Shown: piece after piece, positions 7,713-15,299 of the stretch | How positions within the stretch are numbered: position 1 is the stretch's first letter | Layout: each line of letters starts with the position of its first letter | Assembly: GCF_009677585.1 (NCBI RefSeq) | Contig: NZ_WKYV01000036.1 | Location: 1 to 44,374 of the forward strand | Direction of reading: 5' to 3' | DNA length: 44,374 bases | Origin: Lactonifactor sp. BIOML-A5 | GTDB taxonomy: Bacteria; Bacillota; Clostridia; Lachnospirales; Lachnospiraceae | Made by a program: the position numbers and the translations under genes | Notes under the pieces: model-generated | The model's input: the letters and a program-made list of their open reading frames with translations, nothing else | Database searches by the model: none | What the model was told of the DNA's origin: nothing

Positions 7713-9423
7713 GCTCCTCCTCTTTCTTCTTCAGGTATCCGTCCAGAAGCTGCTCAATCTCTGCCGCCGTTTTCAGCCCTGTGATCTGCCCTGCCAGCGC
7801 TTTGCACTCACTGCTGTCGAGCCTTCGGATTAATTTCCTGGCATCCAGCAGCGAACCTGGAGACATGCTGAACTCATCCAGACCCAGACCAATCAGAAGA
7901 GGAATCATCTTTTTATCCCCGGCAGCCTCCCCGCACATTCCACACAAAATCCCTTTTTCATGAGCTCCCTCAATGGCATGCCGGATTAACCGGAGAACCG
8001 AGGGGTGGTAAAAAGAATACAGCTGGGAAACCCTGTCATTTCCCCTGTCCACTGCCAGAGTGTACTGGATCAGGTCGTTTGTACCGATGGAGAAGAAATC
8101 GCATTCCTCTGCAAAGGCCTCAGCCATAACGGCTGTTGAGGGAATTTCAACCATAATCCCCATAGGAATCTTATCTTTTACTGCAACGCCTTCTCTGATC
8201 AGCTGTTCCCGGCACTGTCCAACGGTTTCTTTGGCCCACCTCAATTCTTCCAGAGAAGAAATCATGGGAAACATAATGTGAAGATTTCCTTTTTCCGAAG
8301 CACGGAGCAGTGCCCTTATCTGGGTCTTAAATAACTCCTGCTCCGCCCTGCACAGGCGGATGGCCCGAAGCCCCAGAAATGGATTTTCCTCCTTTTCCAG
8401 TCCCAGGGCAGGCACTTCCTTATCCCCCCCTATGTCCAGCGTACGGATGATAACCGGAGCATCCCCCATAGCTTCCAGTACACCGGCGTATGCCTGGTAC
8501 TGTTCTTCTTCCTGGGGAATCCTGTTCCTTGAGAGATACAGGAACTCAGACCGCAAAAGCCCAATCCCCTTTGCACCGCAGCGCACAGCCCTTTCCGTCT
8601 CCCCAGGTGTCCCGATATTTCCATACAGTGTTATCTCCTGCCCGTCTTCGGTCCGGCACGGCAGTTTGACCAGCCTCTGCATTTCCTCATTTCTCTCTTT
8701 TTCCCGGGCAATCTTATCCCGGAACTCCCGGCAAGTCTCTTTGGAGGGGTTGAGATATACTTTCCCCAGCTCCCCGTCCACTGCCGCGAGAACCCCGGTC
8801 TTGGCATAATCTAAAATCCCTTTGACTCCTACCACAGCCGGAATTTCCAAAGTTCTGGCAAGTATCGACGTGTGGGAGGTCCTTCCCCCTCCTTCCATTA
8901 CCATACCGGCTACATGGTCCAAATCCATACTTCCGGTAACCGAAGGGGGAATATCCCTGGAAATAATGACCACATCCTCTTTCAGTTCACTCAGATCCGG
9001 CATTGAAATACCTAAAATACACCTCTGCAGCTGTACCTTAAGATCCAGAAGGTCACCAGCACGCTGCCGCATATATTCATTTTCCATTCCCTGAAAGGTA
9101 CGAACATGCCCTTCTATAACCTCTTCGACTGCTCTGACTGCTGTTTTTCCCTTTTGCATCTCCTCCACGATGGGACGAATCAGTTCTTCATCCCTGAGGA
9201 TGGAGCAGTGAGCCTCGAAGATAGCAGCCTCTTCCTTTCCAATGGACTGTCTGGTTTTTTCGGCCAGCGTTCTTGTTTTTTCATAGATATCCTTTGCCGC
9301 ACTTAGAAATAGTCTTTTTTCCTCTTCATATCCTTTCCATGTGCCGTCCAGTGGAATCGGGCTTTCCTTTAATACAATTACCTTGGCCAGGCACAGTCCC
9401 TTAGATACTCCTGTTCCCTGCAT
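7696..9423 (-). CDS. ptsI: PTS Enzyme I (phosphoenolpyruvate-protein phosphotransferase)
   Basis: Enzyme I, 575 aa, starts the phosphorelay by moving phosphate from phosphoenolpyruvate to HPr. Features in order are an N-terminal HPr-binding domain, the phospho-His184 motif (GGGRTSHTSILAR) and a PEP-binding barrel with LLRSEFL, MFPMIS, SIGTNDLIQYTLAVDR and the cysteine motif GMCGEAAGD. I choose the ATG at 9423 because the protein then begins like other Enzymes I (MQGTGVSKG) and has GGGGTG 5 nt upstream. An ATG at 9450 would overlap the HPr stop but lacks a ribosome site. An Enzyme I inside a carbohydrate operon, next to its own HPr, suggests a dedicated relay rather than the general one. Confidence 0.93.
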   Translation of the reverse strand: MQGTGVSKGLCLAKVIVLKESPIPLDGTWKGYEEEKRLFLSAAKDIYEKTRTLAEKTRQSIGKEEAAIFEAHCSILRDEELIRPIVEEMQKGKTAVRAVEEVIEGHVRTFQGMENEYMRQRAGDLLDLKVQLQRCILGISMPDLSELKEDVVIISRDIPPSVTGSMDLDHVAGMVMEGGGRTSHTSILARTLEIPAVVGVKGILDYAKTGVLAAVDGELGKVYLNPSKETCREFRDKIAREKERNEEMQRLVKLPCRTEDGQEITLYGNIGTPGETERAVRCGAKGIGLLRSEFLYLSRNRIPQEEEQYQAYAGVLEAMGDAPVIIRTLDIGGDKEVPALGLEKEENPFLGLRAIRLCRAEQELFKTQIRALLRASEKGNLHIMFPMISSLEELRWAKETVGQCREQLIREGVAVKDKIPMGIMVEIPSTAVMAEAFAEECDFFSIGTNDLIQYTLAVDRGNDRVSQLYSFYHPSVLRLIRHAIEGAHEKGILCGMCGEAAGDKKMIPLLIGLGLDEFSMSPGSLLDARKLIRRLDSSECKALAGQITGLKTAAEIEQLLDGYLKKKEEEHEQEL

Positions 9424-9442
9424 AGATTCACCCCAATCCTCT

Positions 9443-9709
9443 TTACTCATCCAGACCGTCTTTTATTGCCTGGACAATTGTTTTACTGGCCTCCTGCTCA
9501 TCCTCACCGTTGCAGACCACTTCAACCTCTGCCCCACAGTCAATGCCTGCTCCCAGCACATGCAGAATAGACTTTGCATTAATTGTTTTATCCTCCCCAC
9601 ACACAATCTCTATCTTTGAGACAAACTGATTCGCAAGTTTAATGAGGGTGTCCGCAGGGCGTGCATGCAGACCTTCCTTTGAAATTATTGTTACCTTTTC
9701 TCTTACCAT
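9443..9709 (-). CDS. ptsH: HPr family phosphocarrier protein
   Basis: An 88-aa HPr that shuttles phosphate from Enzyme I to the EIIA proteins. The active site is GLHARPA with His15. The regulatory serine motif NAKSIL has Ser47, matching the Gram-positive Ser46 phosphorylated by HPr kinase, so it may also link to catabolite repression. The ribosome site is AGGAGG. It lies between the EIIA gene (13-bp gap) and Enzyme I. It may or may not be the cell's only HPr. Confidence 0.95.
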   Translation of the reverse strand: MVREKVTIISKEGLHARPADTLIKLANQFVSKIEIVCGEDKTINAKSILHVLGAGIDCGAEVEVVCNGEDEQEASKTIVQAIKDGLDE

Positions 9710-9721
9710 AATTATCCTCCT

Positions 9722-10177
9722 CTACTGAAATATTCCCATAATCTCCCGGCTTTGTTTTGCATGCATTAGCCTTTCCACGGTTTCCTTTTTCCCCAGCCTG
9801 CGTACCATATCCTTTAAAATTTCAGTCTCCGGGCATTCTTCTTTTGGTACTGCAAATACAAAAACAAGTTTCACCATCCTATGCTGGGGAGGATAGGCTT
9901 TCCCCGGGGCCCAGTCCACATATTCTTTAAGCCTGATACACGCGGTCACCGGACAATGGACAGTAACTGATTCTGCATGGACCAGGGCAATATGGCTGCC
10001 AATCCCTGTATAAGCCAGTCGCTCCCGTTCCCATATTTCCTGTTCCAGCTTCTCTTTCTCCATTTCGCTGCAATTTCTCAGAACAAGTCCCACAGCACAG
10101 GCAATCACATCCTCTTTCGACAGGCAGCCGCTTTCAAGGATTATATTCTCTTCCGGAAGAATTGACTGATCCTTCAT
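9722..10177 (-). CDS. PTS EIIA-2 domain protein, coupled to the PRD regulator
   Basis: A 151-aa EIIA of the fructose/mannitol superfamily. The motif TGIGSHIALVHAES around residues 57-70 puts the likely phospho-histidine at His67 (the usual form is GIAIPH). The start at 10177 overlaps the stop of the regulator as ATGA, with GGGGGTG upstream; an in-frame upstream extension into the regulator gene is unlikely. The close coupling suggests it either feeds the transporter or acts as the detached phosphate-handling EIIA partner of the regulator, whose own C-terminal EIIA-like domain looks degenerate. It differs strongly from the EIIA at 327-794. Confidence 0.88.
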   Translation of the reverse strand: MKDQSILPEENIILESGCLSKEDVIACAVGLVLRNCSEMEKEKLEQEIWERERLAYTGIGSHIALVHAESVTVHCPVTACIRLKEYVDWAPGKAYPPQHRMVKLVFVFAVPKEECPETEILKDMVRRLGKKETVERLMHAKQSREIMGIFQ

Positions 10178-11982
10178 TTTTTGCACACCCCCTGCCTGAG
10201 ATATTTTTGAACTTCCTCCTGTGACCTGCACTGTATAAGTGTCCGTAGATTAACTTCCTCTAAAGAAAGGCGGTAAAGCTCCCGGAACAGTTCTTTTTGC
10301 TCCTCCGCCTTTCCGGGCAGCAGGTCCAGTCTCAGCATCTTGTTGTCCCTGTCAATGGTTAAAAATACTTCGGTCTTATCCTTACGTCCCTTCCAGACCA
10401 CCGCCAGGCACTGAGGCAGAAGGTAAGCTTCGCATATCTTTCGCCCTCTTTCTCTGGCGCCGTTCCAGTTTCCAAAGGTTATGTGTCCTCCCGGAAGCAG
10501 ACTTTCCAGTAATCCGTAATTAATCTTTACTCTCTGTTCCAGGAGATACACATTATTTCTTATAGCGCTGATATCCCGATTGGTCAAAAAAGAGGACACT
10601 ACCAGATAGGGGACTGCCGCAACATCCACAGGGACTGTGGAGATTACCAGATCCGCCTGTTTTAAATCAAAAGAGCTAAGCTTTCTGGAGGGAATCACGT
10701 CCAGGATGTTAAAGTTTGGGAATTCCTGCTGCAGCCTTGCGCTCAGCAGCTGTGAGGTGCCGTAACCGCTGTGGCATACCACCAGAACATTCACCAGAGA
10801 AGTCTGCTTCACCATAAGTGTCTGATAATAAGTCGCAATATTAGCAATCTCATCCAGGCTGATTTCCTTCAGCCCATATCTCTCACAGATCATGCCGCAT
10901 ACAATCTGGCAGATGCCCACCATCTGCGGGTAACTCATCTGCATCTCCTCCAACAGCGGATTAGCAATCTTTATGTTGTACTCCAGGCGGTTCAGCAGAG
11001 GTCTGATATGCATCATAAGACCCTGTAGAAGCATGTCCTCATTGCGAACCTCCATATCCAGAATATCTGTCATATATTCTGTCAGCACAGCCGCAACCTC
11101 ATCACTTTTGCTGTCCGATTCCCCGACCCACCCAGGTGTCTCATCCACTGTGCCCAGGGAACTGATATACTGGTATATGTAGAAGGTTTCATCCTCCCCA
11201 ATGTTAATACCGTAACGTTCCTTGATCTTTGCAGAAATATTCTCTGCCCTCTGGTACTGCCTTGCCGCCTTTGCACTGAATACGGTTTCTCTCTGGGCTG
11301 TACGCACCTTTCTTCCGCTTCTGACTCTCTGGATGCAGATAAGAATGTGTGTGAGCAGGTTTTTATAATAAATGTCGCTGGTATCCAGTTTCAGGTCTTC
11401 CAAAAGAGCCTCCACAAATGCAATTTCTTCCGGCTGAAAGATCTCCAGAAGATTCTGCAGTGTTACCTCGTCCAGATGGATCACTGCAGTGATGGCCTCC
11501 CGGATGTCCTTTTCCCTGCCGGCAATCTGTGTGCCTTTTTTGTTCTTCACCAGGGATAAATGATACGGTGCAATCCACTCCTCTACATACTTGAGATCAT
11601 TTACGATACTCGCTTTTCCTACATAGTAGGAATCTGAGAGCTTTTGTACAGAGGTGGCAGTTCCGGAATGAAGCAGGAGATTTTTCAGTATGTTATTCCG
11701 GCGCTCTGACGAGTTCCACTTCCGGGGCTGGTTCCCTGCATGCAGATGATTGAGCAGATCCATGTTATGCCTGATCCCTTCGTCCGCAAGAATCCCCTTT
11801 CCGGTTTTTGCAAGAATTCCCGCTCCGTACAGCTTCAGTTCCCCCCGAATGGTCTTCAGATCCTCCTGCAGCGTCTTATCAGATACTTCCAGTTTTTGTG
11901 CAAAATACTGAATAGACCTGTACTCTTTTTCCTCCAGCAGCAGTCTGACAAACTCCAGCTGCCTCTTATTCAGATTCTCCAT
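10174..11982 (-). CDS. PRD-containing transcriptional regulator with EIIB domain (MtlR/LicR class)
   Basis: A 602-aa sugar-responsive activator of the BglG/MtlR group. Domains in order: an N-terminal helix-turn-helix (about 5-60), a second HTH region (about 95-160), PRD1 (about 180-290), PRD2 (about 300-395), an EIIB-Gat domain with Cys403 (VVCHSGYGTS) and a C-terminal region (490-602) resembling the second half of an EIIA but without the PH motif. PRD1 keeps His212 and PRD2 keeps His325, while the second histidine of each PRD appears replaced (Gln271; the ATYYQ segment near 383-387). It heads the minus-strand operon with an AAGGAGA site and faces the divergent EIIB gene across 290 bp, so it probably controls both. 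Confidence 0.9.
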   Translation of the reverse strand: MENLNKRQLEFVRLLLEEKEYRSIQYFAQKLEVSDKTLQEDLKTIRGELKLYGAGILAKTGKGILADEGIRHNMDLLNHLHAGNQPRKWNSSERRNNILKNLLLHSGTATSVQKLSDSYYVGKASIVNDLKYVEEWIAPYHLSLVKNKKGTQIAGREKDIREAITAVIHLDEVTLQNLLEIFQPEEIAFVEALLEDLKLDTSDIYYKNLLTHILICIQRVRSGRKVRTAQRETVFSAKAARQYQRAENISAKIKERYGINIGEDETFYIYQYISSLGTVDETPGWVGESDSKSDEVAAVLTEYMTDILDMEVRNEDMLLQGLMMHIRPLLNRLEYNIKIANPLLEEMQMSYPQMVGICQIVCGMICERYGLKEISLDEIANIATYYQTLMVKQTSLVNVLVVCHSGYGTSQLLSARLQQEFPNFNILDVIPSRKLSSFDLKQADLVISTVPVDVAAVPYLVVSSFLTNRDISAIRNNVYLLEQRVKINYGLLESLLPGGHITFGNWNGARERGRKICEAYLLPQCLAVVWKGRKDKTEVFLTIDRDNKMLRLDLLPGKAEEQKELFRELYRLSLEEVNLRTLIQCRSQEEVQKYLRQGVCKK

Positions 11983-12073
11983 ACGCGTCTCTCCTTAGGT
12001 TGTCCCCTTGCAGATGTGCATCTTGTTTACATCTACACTATATCATCCGCATTTTATATTTAAAATACCAAAC

Positions 12074-12096
12074 AGTTTCCCTATCGTTAGGGAACT
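12074..12096. promoter_or_regulatory. Operator-like palindrome in the divergent spacer
   Basis: The 290-bp spacer between the regulator and the divergent EIIB gene contains an inverted repeat, AGTTtCCCTA / TAGGGAACT, 9-bp arms around TCGT with one bulged base. It lies just downstream of the predicted start of the leftward transcript. A weaker dyad, AGATGT / ACATCT, is at 12012-12034. These are plausible binding sites for the PRD regulator or DeoR; neither assignment is shown by the sequence. Confidence 0.5.
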
Positions 12097-12106
12097 TTTA
12101 ATACAC

Positions 12107-12115
12107 ATTATACCA
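12107..12115 (-). promoter_or_regulatory. Extended -10 promoter for the regulator-led PTS operon
   Basis: The minus strand reads TGGTATAAT, a consensus -10 with the TGn extension. The -35 region is weak, as expected for an extended -10 or activator-dependent promoter. Transcription would start near 12100, giving a leader of about 118 nt that includes the palindrome at 12074-12096. Confidence 0.5.
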
Positions 12116-12196
12116 TTTCCATCTTATTTTCTCATTTCATAATGTCATATTGACTAAAGCACGCCAATTATTTTTCTTTGTTTTTACAATAAATTA

Positions 12197-12225
12197 TTGA
12201 CTTTATCCAATTTCAATGATAATAT
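12197..12225 (+). promoter_or_regulatory. Sigma-A-type promoter for the divergent EIIB-EIIC operon
   Basis: TTGACT at 12197-12202 and TATAAT-like TAATAT at 12220-12225 are separated by exactly 17 bp. The expected start is about 40 nt upstream of the EIIB ATG, which has an AAGGAGG site. Confidence 0.65.
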
Positions 12226-12272
12226 CCAAATAAATACTTGGTTTTTTACAAATTTTAAAGGAGGATTATCTT

Positions 12273-12548
12273 ATGAAACATGTATTGTTTGTGTGTGGAA
12301 CAGGCGGCATCACTTCGGCAGTGGCAGAGAACCGGGTCATTGAGGCCTGTACTGCAGCAGGACTGAATGTACAGACCAGGCGCTGTACCCCCACTTCCAT
12401 TGACTCTAATCTTGATGGAATTGATTTGATTGTCTCTACCACTTATCTGGGGGGCGATTACCCCGTAGAAGTTGTAAATGCAATTTCCCTCATTACCGGA
12501 ATCGGCTGTGACACGGTATTGGAGGAGATTGTTTCAAAACTAAAATAG
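12273..12548 (+). CDS. PTS galactitol-type EIIB component (second copy)
   Basis: A 91-aa EIIB of the galactitol type. The phosphocysteine is Cys8 in LFVCGTGGITSA, and DLIVSTTYLGGDYPVEVV follows in the second half. It passes phosphate to the sugar handled by the EIIC encoded 15 bp downstream. It is the first gene of the plus-strand operon, divergent from the regulator. It is distinct from the EIIB at 6592-6897, so the locus has two EIIB/EIIC pairs that must share EIIA and HPr. Confidence 0.92.
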   Translation: MKHVLFVCGTGGITSAVAENRVIEACTAAGLNVQTRRCTPTSIDSNLDGIDLIVSTTYLGGDYPVEVVNAISLITGIGCDTVLEEIVSKLK

Positions 12549-12563
12549 GAGGAGGGTATACAT

Positions 12564-13823
12564 ATGTTTATTCAAGTCATTAATTTTATAATGGACGCCG
12601 GTTCCTCAGTCTTCATGCCTGTCATCATTCTTATTTTGGGACTTATCTTTGGTCTTAAACCGGGGAAAGCATTTAAAGCGGGAATCACGGTAGGAATAGG
12701 CTTTATCGGAATTAACCTCGTAATCTCACTCCTTGCGGATAACCTTATGGTAGTTATCAACCAATTAGTTGATGTTTATGGTTTCAAACTGACGGCTGTA
12801 GATGTTGGCTGGCCCATAGCTGCCAGCATTGCCTGGTCAAGCGGAGCTGTGGTTCCTGTGATTTTGGTGTCCGTATTTGTGATGAACATACTTTTGATTA
12901 TCGCAGGCTTTACTAAGACCCTGGATGTAGATATCTGGAACTACTGGCAGCCTCTGTTTATCGGAGGAGCCCTGTATCTGATCAGCGGCAATATGATCCT
13001 CGCCGTGGTTACCGCCTGCATCTCCATGGCTGTCATCTTTAAAATCGCCGATTATTCGCAGCCCTATGTGGAAAAATTTTTTGGTATACCTGGTATCTCT
13101 ATTCCTCACATTGAGTCCACCGGATGGGCACTGATTGGTATCCCTCTGAATAAACTGATAGATAAGATACCAGTTCTTAATAAAATTGACTGGACCCCTG
13201 AAAAAACCCAGAAAAAACTTGGGGTGCTGGGGGAACCCTGTGTTCTCGGCCTCATTATAGGCGCACTTCTGGCTATTATCGCCCGGACAGATGCCTCTAC
13301 AGTTATGAATACAGCTATGGTAACCAGTGCCGCCATGTATCTGCTTCCCAAAATGATTGGAGTTCTCATGGAAGGACTGATGCCCATATCCGCGGCGGCT
13401 TCCCAGTTCATGCAGAAACGGTTTAAAGGAAGGTCTTTGTATATTGGTCTGGACGCTGCCGTGGTAGTGGGACATCCATCCATCATTGCCACCTCGCTGC
13501 TGCTCATCCCTACCACTCTCCTTTTAGCAGTTATTATCCCCGGAAATGTAACCCTCCCCCTGGCTGAATTAAGCGGACTCGCTTTCTTTATTGTATGGGC
13601 CGTTGTTCCCTGCAACGGGAATGTATTCCGGGGCTGGCTCATCGGGACCCTGTTTATGGCCGTTATCCTGTTGATTTCTTCGGATTATGCTCCTGTTATG
13701 ACCTCGTTGGGGCAAAGTGTAGGCTTTGAATTTCCGGAAGGCGCCAGTATGGTTACCTGTCTTTCCATTGGCTCCCAGTGGATCTCCTATGTTTTTTACA
13801 AGATAGCTGTATTATTTATATAA
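12564..13823 (+). CDS. PTS galactitol-family EIIC permease (second copy)
   Basis: A 419-aa polytopic membrane channel of the EIIC-Gat family. It starts with a hydrophobic helix soon after the ATG and contains the signature GLDAAVVVGHPSIIATS near residue 293-309, matching the same region of the EIIC at 5306-6571, plus DVGWPIAASIAWSSGA near the first third. An AGGAGGAGGG site precedes the start. It is cotranscribed with the EIIB just upstream. The two EIICs align along their length, which points to an old duplication and probably different sugars. Confidence 0.92.
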   Translation: MFIQVINFIMDAGSSVFMPVIILILGLIFGLKPGKAFKAGITVGIGFIGINLVISLLADNLMVVINQLVDVYGFKLTAVDVGWPIAASIAWSSGAVVPVILVSVFVMNILLIIAGFTKTLDVDIWNYWQPLFIGGALYLISGNMILAVVTACISMAVIFKIADYSQPYVEKFFGIPGISIPHIESTGWALIGIPLNKLIDKIPVLNKIDWTPEKTQKKLGVLGEPCVLGLIIGALLAIIARTDASTVMNTAMVTSAAMYLLPKMIGVLMEGLMPISAAASQFMQKRFKGRSLYIGLDAAVVVGHPSIIATSLLLIPTTLLLAVIIPGNVTLPLAELSGLAFFIVWAVVPCNGNVFRGWLIGTLFMAVILLISSDYAPVMTSLGQSVGFEFPEGASMVTCLSIGSQWISYVFYKIAVLFI

Positions 13824-13843
13824 CAAAGAAAGAAGGTATAAAA

Positions 13844-14347
13844 ATGTGTAACAAACGGATGTATATCCGTATGGCTGCTACGGATCAGGAATTTGCTAAA
13901 AGCGCGGCTCTTTTAAGTCAGAATGAACCATGGGTCAGCCTCGGCCGGACCTACGACTATACGATGGGAAAGGTACGGGACTCCTCCGGCGAACTATATG
14001 TCGCTTACTGGGGGGATGAGATTGCCGGCTGCATCCTTTTAGAAATGCACGGCAACCTGAAAGGATTTATCCGCTCCTTCTGCGTTGATCCCCAATTTCA
14101 GGGACTGGGGATAGGAAGCAAGATCTTATCCTTTGCGGAAACTCTTATCTTTAAAAGACATCCCAATGTCTTTGTTTTTGCGGCTTCTTTTAACGAGGGC
14201 GCCGTACGTTTTTATAAACGGCATGGCTATGAACATATAGGAACCTTTCGGGATTATGTGGCTGCCGGGAGTGACGAGCTTCTGTTCCGCAAAACAACCG
14301 GCCCCTCCAATGACTTCCTGGCAGTCCGGGAGGAAACCGATATATAG
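13844..14347 (+). CDS. GNAT family N-acetyltransferase
   Basis: A 168-aa GNAT acetyltransferase. The acetyl-CoA motif A is VDPQFQGLGIGSKIL (about residues 85-99), followed by the motif B region FAASFNEGAVRFYKRHGYEHIG. It would transfer an acetyl group to an amine of a small molecule or protein. I choose the ATG at 13844 because AGAAGG lies 8 nt upstream; an in-frame start at 13778 lies inside the EIIC gene. It follows EIIC by 20 bp and is likely cotranscribed. In a sugar PTS locus it may acetylate an amino sugar or a glycated amine, but this is inference. Confidence 0.85.
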   Translation: MCNKRMYIRMAATDQEFAKSAALLSQNEPWVSLGRTYDYTMGKVRDSSGELYVAYWGDEIAGCILLEMHGNLKGFIRSFCVDPQFQGLGIGSKILSFAETLIFKRHPNVFVFAASFNEGAVRFYKRHGYEHIGTFRDYVAAGSDELLFRKTTGPSNDFLAVREETDI

Positions 14348-14363
14348 CTGTATTCATGCATGT

Positions 14364-14393
14364 TTGACATTGTTGCAGGCCGCTTTCTATGAT
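14364..14393 (+). promoter_or_regulatory. Promoter for the DeoR regulator
   Basis: TTGACA at 14364-14369 and TATGAT at 14388-14393 with an 18-bp spacer. It lies just after the GNAT stop and about 120 bp before the DeoR start, so the regulator can be transcribed alone as well as by readthrough. Confidence 0.55.
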
Positions 14394-14513
14394 ATACTTT
14401 ATCATACGGAAAATGTCCCATGCCTGCCAAGGGCATACAGTAAAAAGCGCCCCTGTGTCTATTTTAGGGGTATACCCGGATATTTTTAACGTACTGGAAT
14501 ATAAGGAGAAGTC

Positions 14514-15299
14514 ATGCAGTCTAGTAATAAAATTGATGTGAGAAGAGAAAAAATGTTAGATGTGATCCAGCGTTCGCCTGTGACAACCATAAACGAACTG
14601 GCGGAGTTCTTCTCCGTTTCTGCTGAGACAGTCCGGAAAGATATCGAGTACCTGGATGAACAGGATTTGATTATAAGAATCCACGGCGGGGTAGCCCCAA
14701 AGGTGAGTACGGGCAGTGAAAAATCATATGATATAAGATATGCAGAGAATTTGGAGAAAAAAAAGGCCATCGCGGAAGCTGCCTGCAGCATGATAAGGCC
14801 GGGCGCTTCTGTCATAATAGAAAGCGGCACCACCATGCAGGAACTGGCAAAAGTTCTTACCGGCCGGCCCGAACTTTTACAGACACTGACTATTATCACC
14901 ATGTCCTTCCGCGTGGTAGAGATACTAAAAGACAGTAATTTTGAAAAAGTCTTCTTTCTGGGAGGCTGGATACGCAAGGATGATTATATGAGCTACGGCC
15001 ACCACACCATTGAACTGTTAAAGGATTTTCATGCGGACAAAGCCTTCATCAGCTGTGCCGGGCTGAACGCAAAGCTTGAGGTGACAGACTATTTTGACGA
15101 AGAAGTCATGCTGCGACGCCAGATACTAAAATCCTGCGATAAATCCATCCTGTTAGCAGACAGCTCCAAAATGAATAAAACCACCATTCTCTCCGTCTGC
15201 AGCGCAAAAGACATCTACCGCCTCATCACAGATAAAGAATGCAGCAAAACCATGACAGACCTTTTCAGCCAAAACCATATTAACTACAAACTAGTCTAA
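14514..15299 (+). CDS. DeoR family transcriptional regulator (SgcR-like position)
   Basis: A 261-aa DeoR/GlpR regulator. The N-terminal winged helix (about 1-60) has the family motif AEFFSVSAETVRKDIEYLD, ending in RIHGGV. The C-terminal DeoRC sensor contains ESGTTMQELAKVL and CAGLNAKLEVTDYFDEEV, which binds sugar phosphates in relatives. An AAGGAGAAG site precedes the ATG. Its stop overlaps by 4 bp the stop of the convergent LysR gene. It probably represses the adjoining PTS genes until a phosphorylated intermediate appears; E. coli sgc also has a DeoR regulator. Confidence 0.9.
   Translation: MQSSNKIDVRREKMLDVIQRSPVTTINELAEFFSVSAETVRKDIEYLDEQDLIIRIHGGVAPKVSTGSEKSYDIRYAENLEKKKAIAEAACSMIRPGASVIIESGTTMQELAKVLTGRPELLQTLTIITMSFRVVEILKDSNFEKVFFLGGWIRKDDYMSYGHHTIELLKDFHADKAFISCAGLNAKLEVTDYFDEEVMLRRQILKSCDKSILLADSSKMNKTTILSVCSAKDIYRLITDKECSKTMTDLFSQNHINYKLV

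Noticed and set aside
7696..9450. A longer Enzyme I starting at 9450
   Set aside because: The first nine residues are unlike Enzyme I N-termini and no ribosome site precedes that ATG, although overlap with the HPr stop makes it possible.
12001..12034. TGTAAACAAGATGCACA-like sequence as a cre site
   Set aside because: It lacks the central CG and fits the consensus poorly; kept only as a weak dyad.
14348..14513. A leader attenuator before the DeoR gene
   Set aside because: Short GC stretches are present but no stem followed by a T-run could be drawn.
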